A program made the translations under genes and the position numbers. Shown piece by piece: positions 8,977-19,487 of a stretch of 64,000 bases of DNA. The first letter of the stretch is position 1, and each line of letters begins with the position of its first letter. Below the pieces are notes generated by a model. That model searched no databases. It was given only the letters and a program-made list of their open reading frames with translations, and was not told the origin of the DNA. Source of the stretch: CAWAND01 sp963727915 (lineage in GTDB: Bacteria > Chloroflexota > Anaerolineae > Anaerolineales > E44-bin32); NCBI GenBank assembly GCA_963727915.1, contig CAVSID010000003.1:62001-126000 (forward strand), read 5' to 3'.

Positions 8977-10243
8977 AACACAGCTTCCGTGATAGACCAC
9001 GCCAACCGCGGTCGCAGCGGCCCGTGGCGTCGCTCCGCCCACTGGCTGCCGGGTGCGCCGGTGCCATCGATGGAGAAACTCAGGGCGTGCTCGTCGGTGA
9101 AATAGGACCGGATTTTGAAAGCGCTGGCGTTGACTCCCAACACAAATCGGCCCTCATTCAAAAGCAGCCCCGGGATCTGGCACCGGCTCCGGTAGCGGCC
9201 GGCCTCTCGAACTTCGTAGCGAGCATAGGCGTCGGGATCATCCGTGTCGAAGGACGTGAAGATTGGCTCGCCCGCGGCTGGTGAACAGGTAGATCCCGAT
9301 CCGCAGCGCTTTGATCGGCTCATCCAATTCATACTCAAACTCGATCGTGAATGCCTCCGAGGCCATGACGCTTTCGGCGGGCTTGCCACCCGGATTGAGA
9401 ACCCTCAGGGCAAGCGGACGGAAAGGCGCAGCGGCGGCGACCTGGGGCAAGTCGCCGTCCCAGCGATGCTCGCCGACCTCGGACATGCCGGAGGTCATGT
9501 AGAAATCGACGGCTTCTTCCGAAGGGGCGCGCAGGACGATGCGGCCGTCCTGGAGCACAATCGCTTCTTCGGTCAGCCGCAGGATGGCCGACATATCGTG
9601 GCTCACGAACAGCACCGTGCGGCCTTCCCGGGCCACGTCGTTCATTTTGCCCAGGCATTTGCGTTGGAACTCGGCGTCGCCGACCGCCAACACTTCATCC
9701 ACGACCAGGATCTCCGGCTCGAGATGGGCCGCCACAGAAAAAGCCAGCCTGAGGTTCATGCCGCTGGAGTAGTGCTTGATTGGGGTATCGATGAAACTGC
9801 TCAACTTCGGCGAAGGCCACAATTTCGTCGAACTTGGCGTCAATCTCGGCGCGCTTCATCCCCAGGATGGCCCCATTGAGGTAGATGTTCTCTCGGCCCG
9901 TGAGCTCGGGATGGAACCCGGTGCCGACTTCGAGGAGCGAGCCGACGCGCCCGGCGATGCGCGCCTCGCCGGCGCTGGGTTCGGTCACACGCGCCAGGAT
10001 CTTCAGCAGCGTGCTCTTGCCGGCGCCGTTCTTTCCGATAATTCCCAGCACGCCGCCTTGGCGCACATCGAAAGACACGTCACGCAGGGCCCAGATCATG
10101 TTCTGGCTGGCTCGATCGCCCTGGCGGCCGAGATGTCGCAGGCCACCGGCCAGGGCATCACGCAGGGTCCGATATCCGGACGGTCTGCCGCCGATCCGGT
10201 ACTGCTTGCCCAGCTCGGACACTCTGATCGCGTAGTTGCTCAT
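8973..10243 (-). CDS. wzt: ABC transporter ATP-binding protein for polysaccharide export, Wzt type (two frameshifts)
   Basis: The cytoplasmic ATPase of an O-antigen/teichoic-acid-type exporter, partner of the permease encoded just upstream. Residues 1-150 contain Walker A (GIIGKNGAGKSTLL) and VGSLLEVGTGFHPELTGREN. After a frame break near 9800 come the signature region HYSSGMNLRLAFSVAAHLEP, Walker B ILVVDEVLAVGD, and the switch His in LFVSHDMSAI. A second break near 9260-9290 leads into a C-terminal beta-rich domain of about 150 residues, as in Wzt proteins that recognise the chain end. Start ATG 10243 overlaps the permease stop by 4 bases. Confidence 0.9.
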
Positions 10244-11112
10244 ACGATGTCGGCGAAGGTGCGTTCCATACGACGGAAGTAGAGCACACCGCTAATCAGG
10301 ACCAGGAATGCCACCAGGGTGGAAAGGCCAATAAGGCCGGCCGATGGCTGCCCGACCCCCAGCACCGACCAGCGAAATCCCTGGATAACGCCCGCCATGG
10401 GATTGAGGCCATAGGCCAGCTGGCCCAGGCCCTTTGGAATCAGCGTGGCGGAATACGCCACAGGCGAGGCATACATCCACGCCTGGACGATGAAGGGCGT
10501 GATGTACCCGATGTCCCGATAGGCCACGTTCAGCGCCGACAGCCAGAGACCGACGCCCAGGCCCGTCACCAACACCAAGAACAGGAACACCGGCAGGGTC
10601 CAGATGCTTGCCGACGGGGGCACGCGGTAGAAGATCATCATGCCCACCAACACGACGCTGGCTAACATGAAATCCACCAGGCCTGCCAGGACGGAAGAAA
10701 GCGGCACCACCAGCCGGGGGAAATAGACCTTGGTTACAAGGCTCCGGCCGGTCACCAGGCTGGCGCTGGCCTTGGTGATCCCATCCTGGAACAAGACCCA
10801 CGGCAGCAGGCCGGTGAAGTAGAAGACCGCCGGGGGTACGCCATCAGTGGGGATGCCCGCCAACCGGCCGAAGATGATGGTGAAGATGACCATACTGAAG
10901 AACGGCTTCAAGATCGCCCAGGCGGCCCCGAGCAGGGTCTGCTTATAGCGCACCTTGATATCGCGCCAGGTCAGGAAGTAGAGCAACTCTCGAAAATGCC
11001 AAAGTTCGCCGAGATCCAGCCCGCCCCAGCCTTTGGAGGGGCGAATCACGGTGACCGGGGCTGGTTGATCGGCGGCCGTCACGCTTGCTTCTCCGCCAAT
11101 TCCGGGGTTCAT
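10240..11112 (-). CDS. wzm: ABC-2 type polysaccharide export permease, Wzm type
   Basis: Intact 290-residue inner-membrane permease with about six transmembrane segments (for example ILKPFFSMVIFTIIFG, VLAGLVDFMLASVVLVGMM and the C-terminal LIGLSTLVAFLVLISGVLYF). The RDIKVRYKQTLLGAAWAIL entry is the typical coupling region of Wzm/TagG-like permeases. It forms the channel for glycan export with the Wzt ATPase encoded immediately downstream with an ATGA overlap. The ORF starts at ATG 11112, which coincides with the end of the fcl gene. Confidence 0.93.
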   Translation of the reverse strand: MNPGIGGEASVTAADQPAPVTVIRPSKGWGGLDLGELWHFRELLYFLTWRDIKVRYKQTLLGAAWAILKPFFSMVIFTIIFGRLAGIPTDGVPPAVFYFTGLLPWVLFQDGITKASASLVTGRSLVTKVYFPRLVVPLSSVLAGLVDFMLASVVLVGMMIFYRVPPSASIWTLPVFLFLVLVTGLGVGLWLSALNVAYRDIGYITPFIVQAWMYASPVAYSATLIPKGLGQLAYGLNPMAGVIQGFRWSVLGVGQPSAGLIGLSTLVAFLVLISGVLYFRRMERTFADIV

Positions 11113-12075
11113 GTCGATGGGCCAGGTACCAATCGATAGTCTGCCTCAGGCCGTCGTCGAGCTTTGTCTTGGCCTTGAAGCCAAACAGGCTCCTCGAGCA
11201 AGGGACGTATCCAGAGCGCGGCGCGGCTGGCCGTTGGGGCGCGACGTGTCCCAGATGATCTTCCCCTCGTAGCCCACCAGCCGCGCGGATCTTCTCCGCC
11301 AGATCCCTGATCGAGATCTCCTCGCCAGAACCCAGATTCACTGGCTGGCTCGAAGTCAGCCGTTCCGCGCCAAGCAGGATGCCCTCGGCGGCATCCATAG
11401 CAAACAGGAACTCACGCGTCGGGCTGCCGTCGCCCCACAGGGTGACGCTTTGGGGCCCCTGACTTCTTGGCTTCCAAGAACTTCCGAATCAGAGCCGGGA
11501 TGACGTGTGACGTTTCGAGATCGAAGTTGTCGCGTGGCCCATACAGATTGACCGGGATCAGATTGACGACGTTGAAACCATACTGTGCCCGGTAGGCCTG
11601 CGATTGGACCAGGAGCATCTTCTTCGCCAGCCCATAGGGCGCGTTGGTCTCTTCCGGGTAGCCATCCCAGAATGGCATCTTCGCTGAACGGGACGGGGGT
11701 GAACTTCGGGTAGGAGCACACGGTCCCGATGGCGACGAATTTCTCGACGCCGGCCTCCCAGGCAGCATGCATCATCTGCACGCCCATCATCAGGTTGTCG
11801 TAGAAGAATTCGGCCGGCCGCGCCAGAGTTGGCGCCGATCCCGCCGGCCTTGGCGGCCAGGTGGATTACGATGTCGGGTTGTCGAATCTTCCAACACCCG
11901 GATGATCGCCTGCCGGTCCACCAGGTTGTAGTCACGCTGGCGCGGCACGAAGACAGTCCCCGGCACCCAAGGCCTGCAGTCGCTCCACGACGTGGGACCC
12001 CAGGAAACCGCCGCCGCCAGTCACCAGCACGCGCCGTGCCTGCCAGAAGTCGGAGGACGTATCGTGATCATTCAT
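11104..12075 (-). CDS. fcl: GDP-L-fucose synthase (about five frameshifts)
   Basis: Converts GDP-4-keto-6-deoxymannose to GDP-L-fucose, completing the route begun by gmd at 16.7-17.8 kb. From ATG 12075 (preceded by GAGGGAG) it reads VLVTGGGGFLGSHVVERL, then in other frames DIVIHLAAKAGGIGAN, GVEKFVAIGTVCSYPKF, the active-site APYGLAKKMLLVQ, VNLIPVNLYGPRDNFD, and near the end VNLGSGEEISIRDLAEKI and LDDGLRQTIDWYLAHRH. Frames switch at roughly 11940, 11890, 11830, 11690, 11450 and 11270. All conserved blocks are present and in order, so the breaks are probably sequence errors. The exact stop is uncertain; it lies at or just inside the permease start. Confidence 0.88.
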
Positions 12076-12133
12076 CAGCAGCACTCCCTCGATCGATTCC
12101 GCTTCGCCATCCGTGAAGACACGCAGCCGGCGT

Positions 12134-12629
12134 TCAGGACGAACTCCCCGAAGGAGCTTCTACCAGCCGCAGATCCCTACCCTCAACCCTTAGGACCGCT
12201 GCCCCATCGTGCACGCCGTCGTCCGACAACTTGAGACCCTGCTCCAGGCAGGTCAGGCGGCAGACATCGGCGATGTCTCCGGCGCCCTCGACGCGTACGC
12301 TGGTAATCCCCTGGCGCTTGGCCCTGGCGAGCAAGGTTTGGGCTTCCTGGCGCGTCTGCCGGTACAGCTCCATCGAGTTCTCGACATATTTCACGGTCAG
12401 CCGCGCCCGCAAGGCGAGCCCCTCGGGCGTGATAATGTAGCGGAGCTTACGGCGCTCCGCCCGCTTGACTTTGACATATCCTTTGGAAACCAGGCGCTTG
12501 AGGTGCCAGTTGACGGTCCCCACCGCCACCCCCAGGCGCGTGGCCATCGTCAGCCTGGGTGGTATCCGGGTCGCGTTCGATCTCCTCCAGCAGAGACAGT
12601 TCACGCAGTCCAGCCGTGCTATCGTCCAC
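12134..12629 (-). CDS. Winged helix-turn-helix regulator of the EPS locus, MarR-like (one frameshift)
   Basis: A DNA-binding protein of about 165 residues. It begins at GTG 12629 with an AGGAGA ribosome site just upstream and reads DDSTAGLRELSLLEEIERDPD, then after a break near 12553 TMATRLGVAVGTVNWHLKRL, the recognition helix, and GYVKVKRAERRKLRYIITPEG, the wing. The C-terminal part is a coiled alpha-helix (RLTVKYVENSMELYRQTRQE) plus a small alpha/beta segment. This layout matches the MarR-family EPS-associated regulators found next to exopolysaccharide genes. Its promoter carries the same palindrome as the gmd promoter, so autoregulation and control of gmd are likely. Confidence 0.8.
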
Positions 12630-12644
12630 AAGGTCTCCTTCAAT

Positions 12645-12685
12645 ATTCAGTGACTGAATTTTACCCGTAATCCTGTTCCGGTCAA
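12645..12685 (-). promoter_or_regulatory. Promoter and palindromic operator of the EPS regulator gene
   Basis: On the minus strand the -35 box is TTGACC (12685-12680), the spacer is 16 bp and the -10 box is TAAAAT (12663-12658). A perfect inverted repeat, ATTCAGT-G-ACTGAAT (12645-12659), starts on the last two bases of the -10 box and covers the expected transcription start. The gmd promoter at 17853-17893 has the same boxes, the same 16-bp spacer and the same palindrome at the same offset. Binding there would block polymerase, so repression is expected. Confidence 0.75.
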
Positions 12686-12722
12686 GGCGGTCCACCGGCA
12701 GCCCGTGCCCGAAAGCATGGCG

Positions 12723-14755
12723 CTAGGGCGAGCAACCCGTCGCGTTTCGCTTCGGCACCAGCAGCTCCACGGGAGGCTCGCTGGAGGTGTAGACCGGTTG
12801 GTACGCGCATAGGATCGGCGCCGCCACCTCTTCATTCCATGCGTCGTTCTCCTCCCCAAAAGCGTGGGCGCCTGCCTTGAATCTGGACCGACAGAGGTTC
12901 GCTGACGATCAGCCCATAGCGCTGCGACCGTACATGCCTCGTGGAAGCGCGCCAGATAGGGCTTGTTGCGCGCCATGGCCATCTCCATCAAGGTGACCTT
13001 CTCGTCCTCGGGCTGAAGTGGGCCGGCATGTACGGTTCCGAAGGTGAGCAGCTGGCGTTCGGTGAGGAACAGCACCGGCTTCGCCTTCGGCTTGTGCCTG
13101 GTCGGCCGCCGCCTGGATGGCGGAGAGCACCTGCGCCTCATGGCCGGGATCGCGCGACGGGAAGGGGCCGCCGCCGTTGAGCACAAACACCATGGGCATC
13201 CCACCAGGAGCACCATCTGCCACCATGCCGCGGGCAGCGCCTCGCCGGCGAGGGCGCTGGGCGAACCCGGATGTCGAACAGAAGATAGGTTCCACAGACT
13301 GCCAGCAGCACCAGGAAGGCGTCGAAATTGTGAAGGTCTCCCCCGCCGCCGATCTTCACGCTGACGATCAGCCCGCCCAGAGAACAGCACGGCCAAGATG
13401 ACCCCCAAAGCGGCCAGCCGCCAGCCGCGGACCAGGATCTCGCCCCGCCGCGCACGCCGAGACCGCCACCAGGCTGAGCGGGAGCACGGCCAGGGCGATG
13501 GCCGGCAGGACGCCCAGCGGGAAGGTGGGATTGGGAAGCAAGCGATACCAGAGCAGCGCCGACGAGAAAGCCGTCCCGAAGTCCGTGGCGGGGTTGCCGG
13601 ACCAGGCGACATACGCCGATTGGGCGGCGAAGCCTGCCGCCACCCCACCCACGCGACCAGATCACCGGCCGCGCCCAATAGGCAGCGAACGCCTCTCCTT
13701 GCCGGCCGGTGACCGCTCCAGGGCGTAGAGAGCGGCGGCCAGCATGCCCGGCACGGGGATCCAATTGACCCGGCTGACCCCGGCCCACATCGAGGCCAGC
13801 ACCACGATCGCGAGACTGCGCCGTGACCTGCTCGGGTCGAAAGCCAGCAGGACCAAGAGAGCAGGCAGCATCAGATGGTAGTAGACCGCCCCTTGGAAGA
13901 AGAACAAACCCAACCAAAGGGTCACCCACAGGGTGAGCGACGATCGTCGCCAAGCAATCCTCCGTGCGAGTGCCCATGCGCCAGCGTAGGTGAGGCCCAA
14001 CCACAGAATCGATTGCCACAGGCGGTGAACCCAGATCGGCGCGCCGGTAAAGATGAAGGGCAGCGCCTGAAGCAGGTAGCGGGTCGGATGCAGGATTGGG
14101 AGCGGAAACCATGCCCCGTACAGCTTGGGGCCAAAGAACAGGGAGGCGTAGTAGTAGCGGCTGGCCTCGGACCAGCCCAGGCTGAAAGGATCGGCTGATA
14201 TCTGCAGACGGGTGGTGACTTCGAACGTCGTCCCTATCCCCAGGGCCGAGATGGGCCACGGAGCGGCCCAGCCGCGGTCCTTCCGTAGGGGAAGACAGCT
14301 GCCCCCAAGCAGAGATAGCAGCCAGAACAACGCAATGCGCGGCAGGAGCTCCTGCGTCAACTCGAGCCAGCTCGATCGAAATCCAGGCAGGCAGAACAAG
14401 CAGGGAAAGGATCCAGGCCGCCAGGGCCAGACGTGGTCGCCGGCGCACCCAGCTGAAAGCCCATCCGCTGGCGGCCGCCAGCGCTCCATCGACCGCCTGG
14501 CGGCGGCGCAGCAGCCAGATCGAGGGCAGCCAGGCCCAACACCCCACTCGCGCCCACGCCGGCCAGGAAGAGCGGCTGCCTGAGGATTCCGGTGCCACGC
14601 AGGGCCGCCAACGCACCTTGCGCTACGGCCAGCCCCAGCAAGAGCAGGGTGGCCAATCCGAGCCAGAAACGCGACGGCGCCTGCGCCCGACCGGTCACCT
14701 CGGTCACGGCCCAGCACCCCAGAGGCAGATTGTGAAATTCATCACAATTGGTCAT
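12723..14755 (-). CDS. Polytopic membrane protein, probable GT-C type glycosyltransferase (several frameshifts)
   Basis: About 677 residues if repaired. The ATG at 14755 overlaps the stop of the flippase-like gene as ATGA. Hydrophobic segments dominate (LGLATLLLLGLAVAQGALAA, ALFWLLSLLGGSCL, TLWVTLWLGLFFFQG, LMLPALLVLLAF). Conserved-looking loops include SRYYYASLFFGPKLYG and, near the C-terminus, LFLTERQLLTFGTV and EMAMARNKPYLARFHE. It ends at TAG 12725-12723. Frames change several times between 14.6 and 12.8 kb. The topology fits GT-C enzymes that use lipid-linked sugars; no DxD near the N-terminus was confirmed. A copy of the 18-bp palindrome lies in codons 3-9. Confidence 0.62.
14730..14747. 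repeat. Dispersed palindrome TTGTGA-N6-TCACAA (copy 2)
   Basis: The sequence is TTGTGAAATTCATCACAA, perfect 6-bp arms, extended to ATTGTG...CACAAT by one pair on each side. It lies within the first ten codons of the membrane-protein gene if ATG 14755 is used, or upstream of it if GTG 14707 is the true start. Confidence 0.7.
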
Positions 14756-15703
14756 CCGTCCCAGTCTGGACGCCGCCGGGACCAGGCGAGGCTCTGCGGG
14801 AGCATGAGCGCGCCGGGGACGCTGACCAGCGCGTCCATCACCCGCACTAGGATCGCCGTCGGCAGGATGCTGGCCGTGCTCACCCCACCCAGGGCCATAT
14901 AGATGAAGGTCATCGAGACCTCTTGCAGACCCAAGACCGTTGATCGAAATCGGGACCAGGGTGACAAAGTAGGTGAAGCTCCACAAACCCGCAATGGTCC
15001 ACAAGCTGATGGATTGGTCGAGCGCGTGCAGCGAGCACCCAGATGCTGCCGAAACGCCCCAGCATGATGACCCCCGTGCTGGCGAAGGCCCACAGGACAC
15101 TGATGGGATTCTGTCGCCACAAGCTCGAAGGACTCGCGGACGGCGAGCGCGATCTGCCGCAGCCTGGCTTTGATGCGGGAAATCCACGATCCGCCCAGTC
15201 GCGACGCCGGTAAGGGCAGCAGCGCGACACCGCCCGCACCTTGGAGGTAGGCGATGAGGGGCCCGACCCCGAAAGGCAGCGCCATGGCCATGCCCAGCAT
15301 CCCCACGATGCGGTCGGCGAACACGGAAGTCACGTAGGCCGTCCGCCGCGACTCAACCTGCGCTACGCCAGCGATGCGGATGACATCTCCGCCGACGGTT
15401 GTCGGAAGAAAGTTGGAGGCGAATAGGCCGGAGAATGTGAGCACGAAGGCGCGCCGCCACGGCACGTCCACTTGCGCCGACCGAAGCAAGTAATACCAGC
15501 GGCTGACCCCGGCAATCCGGGAGACGACCACCATCCCGAACGCCACAGCAAAGGTCGTCCACGGGATCTGGGCCAGCGCATCCAGGAACTCCCGCCAACC
15601 GAGCTGGACCAGGAGATACACCAGCAGACCCAAGGCGACCAGGGTGCCCGCCAGCCGCAGCGCGGTCTGCCAGACATCCGGTCGTTCCAGAGTCAGACAT
15701 CAT
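14752..15703 (-). CDS. Flippase-like integral membrane protein (LPG synthase TM / UPF0104 family, frameshifts)
   Basis: From ATG 15703 the repaired product is about 317 residues with seven or eight transmembrane helices: GTLVALGLLVYLLVQLGW, TTFAVAFGMVVVSRIAG, then SRWYYLLRSAQVDVPWRRAF and FSGLFASNFLPTTVGGD, the conserved motif of lysylphosphatidylglycerol-synthetase-type flippase domains, and later VESRRTAYVTSVFADRIVG. Frames change near 15675, 15110 and 14920. Such proteins often accompany GT2 dolichol-phosphate-mannose-synthase-like enzymes, as here, and may translocate a lipid-linked sugar. The function is inferred. Confidence 0.75.
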
Positions 15704-15719
15704 TCGGACGGCAGGCTCG

Positions 15720-16710
15720 TTAAGGATCCGCCGTATGCTGTAGGTCGGTTTGGCCTGTGAACTCATGGTAGGTGCGCACCAACAGCTCGGCGATCAAGCC
15801 CATCAGTATCGATTGAAATCCGAGGATGATGAACATGGTGCTCATCTGAAGCAGAGGCGATCCGAGGACGGATATCCCCAACAACACCCGCCGGAGCCCC
15901 AGAAACAGGAGCACGGCCAGGCTGGGCAGGATGAGCAGAAATCCAGCGCCGCCGAACAGGTAGATCGGTTTGAGTGCGTAGCTGATCAGGAACTTGACCG
16001 TGAACAGATCCAGGATGCACTTTGAGGATGCGGTTGAGCCCGTACTTGGTCTTTCCATGCCGCCGGGGATGATGCCGGACCGGCACCTCGATGATCTTGG
16101 CGCCGACCGAATCGGCGTAGGCTGGGATGAAACGATGCATCTCGCCGTAGAGCCGGAATCCCTTGAGCACTTCCCGGCGGTAGGCCTTCAGCGTGCAGCC
16201 ATAATCATGCAGCTGCACGCCGGTGACAGTTGAAATTAGCCAGTTGGCAACTCGGGAGGGGAGGGTGCGCGTGATGAACGCATCCTGGCGATCGATCCGC
16301 CAGCCCGAGACCACGTCAAAGCCCTGGTCCACCTTCTCCAGCAAGAGCGGGATGTCGGCCGGGTCGTTTTGCATGTCGGCGTCGATCAACACCACCACCT
16401 CGCCGCTGGCGTGGTCCAGCCCGGCGGCTATGGCCGCCGTCTGGCCGAAATTGCGCCTGAGTTCGATCACCCGCGTGTGGGACGGATCTTCTCCAGCGAG
16501 CTGCACCAGTGCCGCCGTGGAGCCATCTCTGGACCCATCGTCGACGTAAATCAGTTCGTAGCTCAACCCTTGCAGTGCGTCCGTCAGGGCCTGATGCAGC
16601 GGAGGCAGGTTGTCAACTTCGTTATATACCGGCACCACCACCGTCACCGAATAGGCAGGACGGGGTGCCTCGGCCAGCTCAGATCGGGTTTGCAGGTGAG
16701 TTTCGGTCAT
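15720..16710 (-). CDS. Glycosyltransferase family 2, polyprenyl-phosphate glycosyltransferase type (one frameshift)
   Basis: Membrane-anchored GT2 of the GtrB/ArnC/DPM-like group, which loads a sugar onto polyprenyl phosphate. Residues 20-130 contain VTVVVPVYNEVDNLPPLHQAL, IYVDDGSRDGSTAALV, ELRRNFGQTAAIAAGLDHA and VVLIDADMQNDPADIP (the DxD metal site). HDYGCTLKAYRREVL and VPVRHHPRRHGKTKYGLNRI follow. After a break near 16025 two C-terminal transmembrane helices appear (PIYLFGGAGFLLILPSLAVL and MSTMFIILGFQSILMGLIAE). Repaired length is 330 residues, normal for the group. It lies 18 bases downstream of gmd and upstream of the flippase-like gene. Confidence 0.9.
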
Positions 16711-16728
16711 CGTCGGCTCCCATGCCCG

Positions 16729-17817
16729 TTAATCAAAACCGTTGCCGGCGTTCCTCAGCACAGCCGTCACTCCGGTATCCCACCGGTGCCAATCCCCGAA
16801 CTTGTCCTTCAGGACCTCGAGCCCTTCCCCGACCGGCTCCAATGCCGGCGGCCTCCAGGTCGGCGTCGACCATGATGCGAACGAGATCGTCGAAGGTGAC
16901 TTTCGGCTCCCAACCGAGCCGCTGTGCGGGCTTTGGTGGCATCGGCCTGCAGGTAGTCGACTTCGGTCGGCCGGAAGTAGCGCGGATCGATCTCCACATA
17001 GTCGTTCCAATCCAACCCGGCGTAGCCGAAGGCCTGCTCGACGAACTCTCGCACCTGGTGGGTTTCCCCGGTGCCGATGACATAGTCCTCCGGCTCGTCC
17101 TCCTGGACGATTCGCCACATGAACTCGACGTACTCGGGCGCGTAACCCCAGTCTCGGCGTGACTCCAGGTTGCCGAGATAGAGCTTGTCCTGCAAGCCCG
17201 CCTTGATCCGCGCCACGGCCCGTGTGATCTTTCGGGTTACAAACGTCTCGCCTCGCCTGGGACTCTCGTGGTTGAACAGGATCCCATTGACTGCGTACAT
17301 GCCGTACGCCTGCCGGTAGTTGACGGTGATCCAGTAGGCATAGGCCTTGGCGATGGCGTAGGGGCTGCGCGGCCGGAAGGGGGTGGTCTCACTTTGAGGG
17401 GGCTTGGCATCGCCATAGAGCTCGCTCGAGGAGGCCTGGTAGACCTTGGCTTCGATCCCGCTCCGGCGCACGGCTTCCAAGAATCCGGGTCGTCCCCAGT
17501 CCGGTCACCGAGCCGGTGTACTCGGGCATTTCGAAACTCACCATCACATGCGATTGCGCGCCCAGATGATAGATCTCATCCGGCCGCGCGTTGTAGATCA
17601 GGTTGGTGAGCTGTTCCCCGTTGGACAAATCGCCGTAGTGCAGGAACAGCCTGGCGGACGGGTCGTGCGGGTCCTTGTAGATGTGCTCGATCCGGTCGGT
17701 GTTGAACGTGCTGGCTTTCCGAATCAGACCGTGGACTTCATAGCCTTTGGCGAGCAAGAGTTCGGCCAGATACGATCCATCCTGGCCGGTGATGCCTGTA
17801 ATCAAGGCCTTGGGCAT
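16729..17817 (-). CDS. gmd: GDP-mannose 4,6-dehydratase (three frameshifts)
   Basis: Makes GDP-4-keto-6-deoxymannose for fcl. ATG 17817 begins KALITGITGQDGSYLAELLL, the NADP motif of GMD, then GLIRKASTFNTDRIEHIY and LHYGDLSNGEQLTNLI. After a break near 17500 come YQASSSELYGDA with the catalytic Ser/Glu, SPYAIAKAYAYWITVNYR (YxxxK), LFNHESPRRGETFVTRKI and NLESRRDWGYAPEYVEFMW. Further breaks near 16925 and 16850 precede LGWEPKVTFDDLVRIMVDADLEA. The repaired 362 residues are normal. Preceded by a clear promoter with the EPS operator. Confidence 0.93.
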
Positions 17818-17852
17818 GGCGCCCTCCTTGAGCGACCGCGAGACGTTTCAAA

Positions 17853-17893
17853 ATTCAATCGCTGAATTATACCCCGGGAAAGGCCCCCGTCAA
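17853..17893 (-). promoter_or_regulatory. gmd promoter with EPS-regulator operator
   Basis: On the minus strand: -35 TTGACG (17893-17888), 16-bp spacer, -10 TATAAT (17871-17866), then a palindrome reading ATTCAATCGCTGAAT on the plus strand (17853-17867), which overlaps the last two bases of the -10 box. Arms ATTCA/TGAAT and a neighbouring pair match the operator at 12645-12659. The -35 box overlaps the stop codon of the upstream glycosyltransferase gene (17892-17890), so gmd can be transcribed separately from the genes before it. Confidence 0.78.
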
Positions 17894-19487
17894 CCCGCCT
17901 TGGCCCCGGCTTCGGGCGGCCGGCGGCCGCCGGTCGAGGACCAGAACTCAGGACCGAGATAGCCCACCACGAAGACCGCCTCCAGCGCGAACGTCGCCAG
18001 CAGGCTGAGACTCGGCGTTCCGTAGTACTTGCCCGGCATACCACGGAAGAAAGATCAGCACGAATCCGGCCAGGAGGACGGCCAACCGAGTGAGCCAGGG
18101 GCTACCAGTTCGAACTGGCGTGCGACCAGCCCCAGCCCGCCAGCGCCGCTTGCAGGGCGATGAAGGCTGCCCGGTAACGCGGATTGTCCCACTGATCCCC
18201 TGCCACTCTGAATGACGCCGCCAGCACCACGATCAGCGTGAGCAGGGCCAGGTACAGCGACAGATGGCGCCAACGGCGTTGGCCGATGGATGCCAGCGGC
18301 AGCGTAGGCGAGGAACGGCAGCATGGCGTACCAGCCCAGCGCGCGCAGGACGGCGATGACACGCCAGATGGCGGCGCCGGGATCGGCCAACGCAGCCGGC
18401 AGGAAAGGCTGCGCCACGCCATAGGCTGTCGCTAGGGGTAGATGGAGCCACGTCAGGGGTGATCTTGAACATGTACTGGACGATCCCCGATGCTCCTTCG
18501 AGCAAACGGAGTTGATACTCCGATCCGGCCGAGAACCATCCCATCAAGACGTCGAGCAGGCCGCCGCCGGGCAGGCCGCCGATGGTCGACCAGGCGCGAA
18601 AGGTCAGGGCGAGGGCGGCCAGGATAAGCGGCGGCCAGCAGGCCGAGCACCCACGGCCGTTGCCCGGAGGCCCCCCTGCTCCCAGAGCCACGCGCCCGCC
18701 AGAAGCATGACGCAGATGACACCAAACGGCGGGGAAATCGCCAGGCACAGCAGCGTTCCGCCGATGAGCGGCGGCCACGCGCCCCGGCTGTCGCCGATGC
18801 GGGCACGCGCCAGCCCGAAGAAGGCCATCGCCAGGCCGGTGATGATGAATGGCTCACGCATCTGGGATGCGCCCAGTAGGACGGCTTCTGGGTAGAGGGC
18901 CACTGTCCAGGCGGCGAAGACCCCGGCGCGGGCGCCGAAGAGCATGCCGCTGAAGGCCCAGGTGAAGACCACGGCCAGCGCGCCGACGGCCGCCGCCAAC
19001 TCGACGATCATCAGCGGCCGGTGAACATGTTCGCCCAGACCGCGGTAGATGCCGGCGGTGACAAAGAGAAGCGTGCCGTACTGGTCGCTGGTGTAGCGCG
19101 GGCTGAAGGCTGCTGTCAGGGGTTTATCGGAGGCGGCCAGTGCCCAAGCATCATTGTCCCGCTTGCTGGCATCGTAGAAGACATAACCGGCGCGCTGGAT
19201 CGGCTCATCGTAGCCCCAGATGGGGCAGGGCCACTTCCAGCCCCCAGCCGACGAGCAACCTCAGGCCAAGGGCCAGTCCCAAGGCGGACGCCAGCCACGC
19301 TGGGGCCGATCTGCCCCGGCCACCCAGCGCCAGGTGCCATACAGCAAGCGCGGCGCAGACGGCAGTGATCACGCCATAGCCTACCCAACCCGAGAATGGC
19401 GGGCCGGCCGGATCCAGCGCCAGAGAGCAGGGCCGTCACGGCCACGACACCGGCCGCCCAGGGCCAGAGGGATGTCATGCGGCTCAT
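17890..19487 (-). CDS. GT39/PMT-like membrane glycosyltransferase (several frameshifts)
   Basis: About 530 residues if repaired. After an N-terminal membrane helix (SLWPWAAGVVAVTALLSG), the first periplasmic loop reads IWGYDEPIQRAGYVFYDASK, then AFSPRYTSDQYGTLLFVTAG, a conserved pattern of bacterial GT-C enzymes. Hydrophobic helices follow (IVELAAAVGALAVVFTWAFS, LIGGTLLCLAISPPFGVICV, and near the end SLSLLATFALEAVFVVGYLG). Stops at TGA 17892-17890. Frames change near 19390, 18600, 18450, 18300 and 18080. It would transfer a sugar from a polyprenyl-phosphate donor in the periplasm; the substrate is unknown. Confidence 0.72.

Noticed and set aside
14705..14755. GTG 14707 as start of the membrane glycosyltransferase, which would put the palindrome upstream of the gene.
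   Set aside because: ATG 14755 overlaps the previous stop as ATGA, the pattern used by several neighbours, so it is preferred; the alternative is kept as a possibility in the feature text.
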